A stretch of 64,000 bases of DNA, from positions 992,001 to 1,056,000 of the forward strand of contig NZ_CP091456.1 in the NCBI RefSeq assembly GCF_023611925.1. Reading direction: 5' to 3'. The stretch is from Avibacterium sp. 20-132 (GTDB lineage Bacteria > Pseudomonadota > Gammaproteobacteria > Enterobacterales > Pasteurellaceae). The position numbers were made by a program, and so were the translations under genes. Of this stretch, positions 59,198 to 64,000 are shown piece by piece. How positions within the stretch are numbered: the first letter of the stretch is position 1; every line of letters starts with the position of its first letter. The notes under the pieces were generated by a model, which saw nothing but the letters and a program-made list of their open reading frames with translations, was not told the DNA's origin and did no database searches.

Positions 59198-60094
59198 ATG
59201 AAAGCTGAAAATGTAAGATTGGGGATTGCACCTATTGGTTGGACAAACGATGACTTACCTGAATTAGGCGCAGAGAATACTTTTGAGCAATGTGTGAGTG
59301 AAATGGCGCTGGCAGGTTATACAGGGTGTGAAGTAGGAAATAAATACCCGCGCGATGTGGACGTATTGAAGCATAAGCTCAGTGTTCGTGGCATACAAAT
59401 TTGTAACGCGTGGTTTAGTACTTTCTTTGTGGATGGAAAAAAAGAGCAGACTCTACAAGATTTTATTAAACATCGTGATTTTTTACACGCAATGGGAGCG
59501 AAAGTAATTGGCTGTTCCGAACAAAGTCGCAGCATTCAAGGCTTACCGAAATCAATTTTTAATGAGAAAACGGTTTTTACGGATGCAGAATGGCAGTTAT
59601 TAGCTGAGGGGTACAATGAATTAGCTAAATTAGCAGCCGAAAAAGGAATGCGAGTGTGTTTACATCACCATATGGGAACAGGGATTCAAACGCCAGAAGA
59701 AATTGATCGTTATATGTCCGTAGTAAATGATGATGTCTATCTTTTATTTGATTCTGGTCATTTGTACTACTCTGAAGGTTCTCAACACGCGATGCTTGAT
59801 GTCCTAGAGAAATATATCGATCGCATTATTCACGTTCATTTGAAAGATGTTCGTGATGAAGTGGTTAATGAAGTGCGGTCGAAAAATCTTAGTTTTTTAG
59901 AAGGCGTGAAAAAAGGAACATTTACTGTACCAGGTGATGGCGTGATTGATTTTAAACCTATCTTTGAAATCTTAGATAGACATAATTACAAAGGCTGGAT
60001 GGTGGTAGAAGCAGAACAAGATCCTGCTGTTGCTAATCCATTTGAATATGCGGTGAAAGGTCGTAAATATATTAAAGAGGTAGCAGGAGTTTAA
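59198..60094 (+). CDS. iolE: 2-keto-myo-inositol dehydratase
   Basis: The product has 298 residues, a xylose isomerase-like TIM barrel with [17 protein letters not shown] at the start, [12 protein letters not shown] (metal-binding His) and [13 protein letters not shown]. It dehydrates scyllo-inosose (2-keto-myo-inositol). The gene starts 27 bp after iolD and ends 1 bp before iolG. Confidence 0.95.
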   Translation: MKAENVRLGIAPIGWTNDDLPELGAENTFEQCVSEMALAGYTGCEVGNKYPRDVDVLKHKLSVRGIQICNAWFSTFFVDGKKEQTLQDFIKHRDFLHAMGAKVIGCSEQSRSIQGLPKSIFNEKTVFTDAEWQLLAEGYNELAKLAAEKGMRVCLHHHMGTGIQTPEEIDRYMSVVNDDVYLLFDSGHLYYSEGSQHAMLDVLEKYIDRIIHVHLKDVRDEVVNEVRSKNLSFLEGVKKGTFTVPGDGVIDFKPIFEILDRHNYKGWMVVEAEQDPAVANPFEYAVKGRKYIKEVAGV

Positions 60095-60095
60095 T

Positions 60096-61106
60096 ATGAT
60101 TAAAGTAGGTATTATTGGTGCTGGCCGTATTGGCCGCGTGCATTCTGAAAGCATTAGTAAATATGTTAAAGGGGCAGAAATTAAAGCTATTTCAGATATT
60201 CGTGTCACAGATGAACTTCAGCAATGGGCGAAAGAAATAGGTATTCCAAATGTTTATGATGATTACCAAAAGATTCTGCAAGATCCTGAAATTGATGCTG
60301 TGCTAGTTTGTTCTTCAACCAACACCCACGCCCCAATTTCTATCGAAGCAGCGCGGGCTGGTAAGCATATTTTTTGTGAAAAACCAATTGACGCGAATGT
60401 GGCGCGCATTCAAGAAGTGCTTAAAGAAGTGGAAAAAGCTGGGGTGAAATTCCAAGTGGGATTTAACCGTCGTTTTGATCATAACTTCAAAGCAATAAAA
60501 CAACGTGTAATTGCAGGTGATATTGGTGAGCCTCATTTAATTCGTATTACCTCAAGGGATCCAGCTGCACCGCCGATAGAATATGTTAAAGTATCGGGAG
60601 GAATGTTCTTTGATATGACAATTCACGATTTTGATATGATCCGCTATTTATCTGGCAGTGAAGTCATAGAAGTTTATGCAACAGGTAGTGTACTTGTTGA
60701 TCCAGCTATTGGTGAGGCTGGTGATATTGATACTGCTGTGATCACCTTGAAATTAGCTAATGGCGCAATTGGCATAATTGATAATAGTCGTAAAGCCGTT
60801 TATGGTTATGATCAACGTGCGGAAGTATTTGGGTCAAAAGGTGCAGTACAAACGCGTAATGATACAGATTCTACTGCAGTATATTCTTGCGAAACAGGCA
60901 TTATCTCAGAAAAACCAAAATACTTTTTTTTAGAGCGCTATATGCAATCTTTTGCCGATGAAATGGTATGCTTTGTGGATTCAGTGGTGAATGATAAACC
61001 CACATTAGTCAATGGTAACGATGGTTTACAACCCGTACTTATTGCCCTTGCAGCAAAAAAATCTTTAGATGAAGGGCGACCTGTTAAGTTGAGTGACATT
61101 GCTTAA
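60096..61106 (+). CDS. iolG: Myo-inositol 2-dehydrogenase
   Basis: The product has 336 residues of the Gfo/Idh/MocA family. It has the Rossmann motif GIIGAGRIGRVHSES (about 5-19), HIFCEKPID with the conserved Lys-Pro (about 91-99), and GGMFFDMTIHDFDM with catalytic Asp/His. It oxidises myo-inositol with NAD, the first step of the pathway. iolB, iolC, iolA and an inositol transporter are not in the window. Confidence 0.95.
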   Translation: MIKVGIIGAGRIGRVHSESISKYVKGAEIKAISDIRVTDELQQWAKEIGIPNVYDDYQKILQDPEIDAVLVCSSTNTHAPISIEAARAGKHIFCEKPIDANVARIQEVLKEVEKAGVKFQVGFNRRFDHNFKAIKQRVIAGDIGEPHLIRITSRDPAAPPIEYVKVSGGMFFDMTIHDFDMIRYLSGSEVIEVYATGSVLVDPAIGEAGDIDTAVITLKLANGAIGIIDNSRKAVYGYDQRAEVFGSKGAVQTRNDTDSTAVYSCETGIISEKPKYFFLERYMQSFADEMVCFVDSVVNDKPTLVNGNDGLQPVLIALAAKKSLDEGRPVKLSDIA

Positions 61107-61120
61107 AAGGATTGAAAACA

Positions 61121-61148
61121 AATGAGAGCCAAACAGCTCTCATTTTTT
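61121..61148 (+). terminator. Rho-independent terminator of the iol genes
   Basis: The stem AATGAGAGC pairs with GCTCTCATT around CAAACA, followed by six T. Confidence 0.92.
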
Positions 61149-61267
61149 ATGGGTAAACAAGATGTATGTGTATTCCAAAACATTTAACAACTCATCGATA
61201 TGACTGTACGCAATATCGTTTATTGTGGTTATCAACACTACCTTGTTTTACATTGTGATTTGTTTGA

Positions 61268-61552
61268 TTAACGTAACCCCAATTCAAAAATAAGGGATTC
61301 GGCTTGGCAGCTAAAGGTAAAATCTGCGCTGAGTAAAAAGCCATTTTCAACCGGGGTAATTTCTGCCTTAATTTGGCAAGGCTCAGTTTCTGCACTTCGC
61401 GCTTTGGCTGTGAATTCGGTTAAAGCCTGTTCGGCGTCTTCTTTGCTGGTATAAACACGTTCAAGATGGCTGGTACAATTACTGTTATCAATAATTGTTC
61501 CGACATCAAAGGTATTACAGCCAACGCATTCTACGGGATTCTCTTTTTTCAT
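61268..61552 (-). CDS. YfcZ/YiiS family protein (DUF406)
   Basis: The product has 94 residues from ATG 61552, with AGGAG upstream. It has CVGCNTFDVGTIIDNSN at the start and the YTSKEDAEQALTEFTAKARS segment that marks the family. The function is unknown. The longer frame passes an uptake-signal core and is not supported. Confidence 0.85.
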   Translation of the reverse strand: MKKENPVECVGCNTFDVGTIIDNSNCTSHLERVYTSKEDAEQALTEFTAKARSAETEPCQIKAEITPVENGFLLSADFTFSCQAESLIFELGLR

Positions 61553-61634
61553 TTTATGACTCCTATTTTTAATTTTTATATGATAAATGCGGTTTAAAAA
61601 TATTGAAATTTTATACCGCACTTTATTTTTATGC

Positions 61635-61662
61635 AAAAAAAGCGATGAGTTATCTCATCGCT
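61635..61662 (-). terminator. Rho-independent terminator of gnd
   Basis: On the minus strand AGCGATGAG pairs with CTCATCGCT around a 4-nt loop and is followed by a run of seven T. Confidence 0.92.
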
Positions 61663-61672
61663 CTTTAATCAT

Positions 61673-63127
61673 TTACACATCATAAGTGGTTGATGCGGTA
61701 TTACCACCACGTCCTGTCCAGTTAGTATGGAAAAATTCACCACGTGCTTTATCTTTACGTTCATAAGTATGTGCGCCGAAGTAATCACGTTGTGCTTGAA
61801 GTAGGTTAGCTGGTAAATTTGCTGAAGTGTAGCCATCTAAGAAGGTGATCGCACTTGCCATACACGGCATTGGAATGCCCACTTCGATAGATTTTGCCAC
61901 TACTTTACGCCAATCACTTAAGGCATTTTCTAGGATGTTTTTAAAGTATGGATCTGATCCTAAGAAAATTAAATCTGGGTTTGCTTCATAAGCATCACGG
62001 ATATTTCCTAAGAAACGGCTACGAATGATACAGCCTTCACGCCATAATAATGCGGTTGCGCCATAGTTAATATTCCAGCCGAAGTTTTCAGAGGCTTCGC
62101 GGATTAACATAAAGCCTTGTGCATAAGAGATAATTTTTGAGGCAAGTAACGCTTTACGCACCGCTTCAATCCAAATCTGTTTATCTCCTTCCACAGGCTG
62201 AATGGTTTTGTTGAACAATTTAGAGGCGGCAATACGTTGATCTTTAAAGGAAGAAACGCAGCGTGCAAACACAGATTCTGTAATCAAAGTGAGTGGAATG
62301 CCGAAATCAAGGGCATTAATTCCTGTCCATTTACCCGTTCCTTTTTGTCCCGCGGTATCCAGAATTTTTTCAACTAATGGCTCACCATCACTATCTTTAT
62401 AGCCAAGAATATCGGTGGTGATGTCGATCAGGTAGCTATCTAGTTCTGTTTTTTTCCATTCAGCAAAAATCTGTTGCATTTCTTCATAGCTTAAGCCTAA
62501 GCCATCTTTTAAGAATTGGTAAGCTTCACAAATTAATTGCATATCACCGTATTCAATGCCGTTATGCACCATTTTGACGAAATGTCCAGCGCCTTCTTGC
62601 CCAACCCAATCACAGCAAGGTTCGCCTTTATCTGTTTTGGCGGAAATCGCTTGCAAAATAGGTTTCACATAAGGCCAAGCTTCAGCGTTACCACCGGGCA
62701 TAATAGATGGCCCGTGGCGCGCACCTTCTTCACCACCAGAGACACCAGCACCGACAAAACGAATGCCTTTTTCTGCTAATTCTTTCACGCGGCGGTTAGT
62801 GTCTGGGTAGTTTGAGTTTCCCCCGTCAATAATGATGTCGCCTTCTTCTAAGTGAGGTAGTAAGGCATTGATAAATTGATCAACCACTTCACCTGCACGT
62901 ACCATTAACATCACTTTGCGCGGTTTTTCTAATTTGCTCGCCAAATCTTCTAGCGAGTAAGCGCCAATAATATTTGTGCCTTTTGCCGCGCCTTCTAAAA
63001 ATTCGTCCACTTTTGAGGTAGTACGGTTATACGCCACCACTTTAAAGCCGTGGTCATTCATATTTAAAATTAAGTTTTGTCCCATTACCGCTAAACCGAT
63101 AACGCCGATATCGCCTTTTTGACTCAT
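61673..63127 (-). CDS. gnd: 6-phosphogluconate dehydrogenase, decarboxylating
   Basis: The product has 484 residues. The NADP-binding motif GVIGLAVMGQNLILNMNDHG is at about 8-27. The substrate motifs GGNSNYPDTNRR, GAGVSGGEEGARHGPS and KMVHNGIEYGDMQL with the catalytic Lys and Glu follow. It produces ribulose-5-P and NADPH in the oxidative pentose phosphate branch. The MntA/HepT pair lies between it and the probable pgl. Confidence 0.97.
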   Translation of the reverse strand: MSQKGDIGVIGLAVMGQNLILNMNDHGFKVVAYNRTTSKVDEFLEGAAKGTNIIGAYSLEDLASKLEKPRKVMLMVRAGEVVDQFINALLPHLEEGDIIIDGGNSNYPDTNRRVKELAEKGIRFVGAGVSGGEEGARHGPSIMPGGNAEAWPYVKPILQAISAKTDKGEPCCDWVGQEGAGHFVKMVHNGIEYGDMQLICEAYQFLKDGLGLSYEEMQQIFAEWKKTELDSYLIDITTDILGYKDSDGEPLVEKILDTAGQKGTGKWTGINALDFGIPLTLITESVFARCVSSFKDQRIAASKLFNKTIQPVEGDKQIWIEAVRKALLASKIISYAQGFMLIREASENFGWNINYGATALLWREGCIIRSRFLGNIRDAYEANPDLIFLGSDPYFKNILENALSDWRKVVAKSIEVGIPMPCMASAITFLDGYTSANLPANLLQAQRDYFGAHTYERKDKARGEFFHTNWTGRGGNTASTTYDV

Positions 63128-63173
63128 AACTTTCTCCTGTTTCGTTATAATCAGTTGCTGCCTTTATGAAAGG

Positions 63174-63488
63174 CTAGGTTGATGAAATCTGTTGTTGAAT
63201 AACCACAGATTTCTGCAAAATAATCTGCTGAAATTCTGATGATGTTGCTGCCCAATCCACAAGATCCACTTGCCAAGGTAAATCGCTTTCTGAAAAAGCG
63301 TTTTCTACTTTACACAGCGTTCTTAAGGAAAGGGGCTGTGTTGTCATTACCACTAAATCGAGATCTGAAAAGGGATGTGCTGTGCCTTTTACCCTTGAGC
63401 CAAAGGCACGCACTTCATACTCGCTCAAGTAAGTGCGGAGTATTTTTTCTACAATTTCAAGATGTTGGGGTTGAATATCAATCATCAT
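63174..63488 (-). CDS. MntA-type nucleotidyltransferase (antitoxin)
   Basis: The product has 104 residues. It is a minimal nucleotidyltransferase of the MNT family, with RAFGSRVKGTAHPFSDLDLVV (about 28-48) giving the GS-x10-DxD active site, and a later third-Asp position in QVDLVDWA. In type VII toxin-antitoxin systems MntA adds AMP to a Tyr of HepT and silences it. The H. influenzae pair HI0073/HI0074 is similar. It overlaps the preceding HEPN gene by 11 bp. Confidence 0.88.
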   Translation of the reverse strand: MMIDIQPQHLEIVEKILRTYLSEYEVRAFGSRVKGTAHPFSDLDLVVMTTQPLSLRTLCKVENAFSESDLPWQVDLVDWAATSSEFQQIILQKSVVIQQQISST

Positions 63489-63912
63489 TATTACGCTGCT
63501 GTAATTGGTTGAGCAAGTTCTTGGCGGAAGCTAAAAAACCGATCATTTGTTCATAAACTTGTTGCGCCTTATTTTGATCGTAAGTATGCGAGGTGACGTT
63601 GCGCATTTTGCGATAGAGCAACCAATCTTCCACTTGCTCAATTAAGCCTGCTTTTGCACTCAAACGCAAAATATCACGGAAATCTGCACTGTCAATTTCA
63701 TCGGGGGCTTCTGCAATCAGTTTTAATTGGCGTTTCATCATTTTGATGCTTAACTCATAAACGAATTCAAATTTTTGAATGCAACCAGCGATAAGGGTAT
63801 CTTGCACAATATTTTCTTGTGCTGTAAACCATTGCTTATCCGCCAATTTGGCTAAGGTCATTTCAAGTGAATTAAACGCCTTTTCTAAGGCTGAGAGATC
63901 CAGTTGCTCCAT
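63478..63912 (-). CDS. HepT/HI0074-type HEPN protein (toxin)
   Basis: The product has 144 residues, all-helical in appearance. The KMRNVTSHTYDQNKA segment (about 104-118) contains RNVTSHTY, which fits the RX4HXY ribonuclease motif; the Tyr is the one AMPylated by MntA in characterised pairs. The family is also described as nucleotidyltransferase substrate-binding protein. It comes first in the pair, before the MNT gene. Confidence 0.86.
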   Translation of the reverse strand: MEQLDLSALEKAFNSLEMTLAKLADKQWFTAQENIVQDTLIAGCIQKFEFVYELSIKMMKRQLKLIAEAPDEIDSADFRDILRLSAKAGLIEQVEDWLLYRKMRNVTSHTYDQNKAQQVYEQMIGFLASAKNLLNQLQQRNNDD

Positions 63913-63961
63913 TTATTTTCCCAATAAAAATTTGCTAAAAAATCACCGCACTTTTATTTTA

Positions 63962-64000
63962 TTACAACAACTTTGCTGCCTCTTTATCCAAATACCACTC
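63962..64000 (-). CDS. pgl: Probable 6-phosphogluconolactonase, C-terminal end
   Basis: Only 12 codons and the stop (TAA at 63962-63964) are inside the window: EWYLDKEAAKLL. This ending resembles the C-terminus of DevB-type 6-phosphogluconolactonase, and the position just upstream of gnd on the same strand fits. The call rests on very little sequence. Confidence 0.45.
   Translation of the reverse strand, partial: EWYLDKEAAKLL

Overview
The window is chromosomal DNA of a Pasteurellaceae bacterium of the clade that uses the Haemophilus influenzae-type uptake signal. More than thirty copies of the 9-bp core AAGTGCGGT (or its complement) are scattered through genes and spacers, several as inverted pairs at transcript ends. 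Gene content agrees: a full Na+-NQR operon with apbE and nqrM, hflD-purB, mutY-yggX-mltC, asnC/asnA, a TRAP-type yia/sgb ascorbate-derivative operon and an A/T-rich base composition. The genus cannot be fixed from sequence alone (Avibacterium, Aggregatibacter, Haemophilus and Pasteurella are all possible).

Layout. 1-1.4 kb: tail of a sorbitol (gut/srl) operon with an FSA-type aldolase, gutM and srlR. 1.4-6.6 kb: PCuAC copper chaperone, hflD-purB, mutY-yggX-mltC. 6.7-7.2 kb: tRNA-Phe, -Asn, -Arg. 7.3-8.4 kb: divergent yajG-like lipoprotein and bolA. 8.7-15.9 kb: nqrABCDEF-apbE-nqrM. 15.9-19 kb: mnmA, waaA-coaD. 19-22.1 kb: lacZ. 22.1-24.6 kb: an accessory island with a lone cas6f (csy4), a type I-F CRISPR array of ten repeats, and decayed IS630-family transposase remains on both sides. 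24.8-29 kb: gltS, coaA, tRNA-Thr-Tyr-Gly-Thr-tuf. 29.3-32.8 kb: dtd, yihY, ychJ and a HerA-like ATPase gene. 32.9-34.6 kb: MerP-like, MerT-like and a frameshifted transglutaminase-like gene. 35-43.7 kb: udp, asnC/asnA, yfbU, mlaA, carAB. 44.1-45.4 kb: amtB. 45.6-54.8 kb: IclR-type regulator divergent from yiaKLMNO-lyxK-sgbU-sgbE-sgbH. 55-57 kb: tkt. 57.2-61.1 kb: iolD-iolE-iolG. 61.2-64 kb: yfcZ-like gene, gnd, a MntA/HepT-type pair, and the 3' end of a probable pgl.

How the genes work together. Much of the second half feeds sugars and polyols into the pentose phosphate pathway. The yia/sgb operon imports a keto-sugar acid through a TRAP transporter and ends at D-xylulose-5-P, which tkt uses; gnd and the probable pgl are oxidative-branch genes; iolD/E/G are three early steps of myo-inositol breakdown. 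The NQR block is a self-contained sodium pump with its own flavinylation (ApbE) and iron-maturation (NqrM) factors.

The most unusual segment is the cas6f-CRISPR island. It has a complete crRNA-processing endonuclease and an array with distinct spacers, but no adaptation gene (cas1, cas2-3) and no Cascade gene (csy1-3) anywhere in the window. Same-orientation IS630 relics flank it, and it lacks uptake-signal cores, unlike the neighbouring lacZ, which has five. The second item is the MntA/HepT pair, which keeps the RX4HXY signature of tyrosine-AMPylated HEPN toxins and sits between gnd and the probable pgl.
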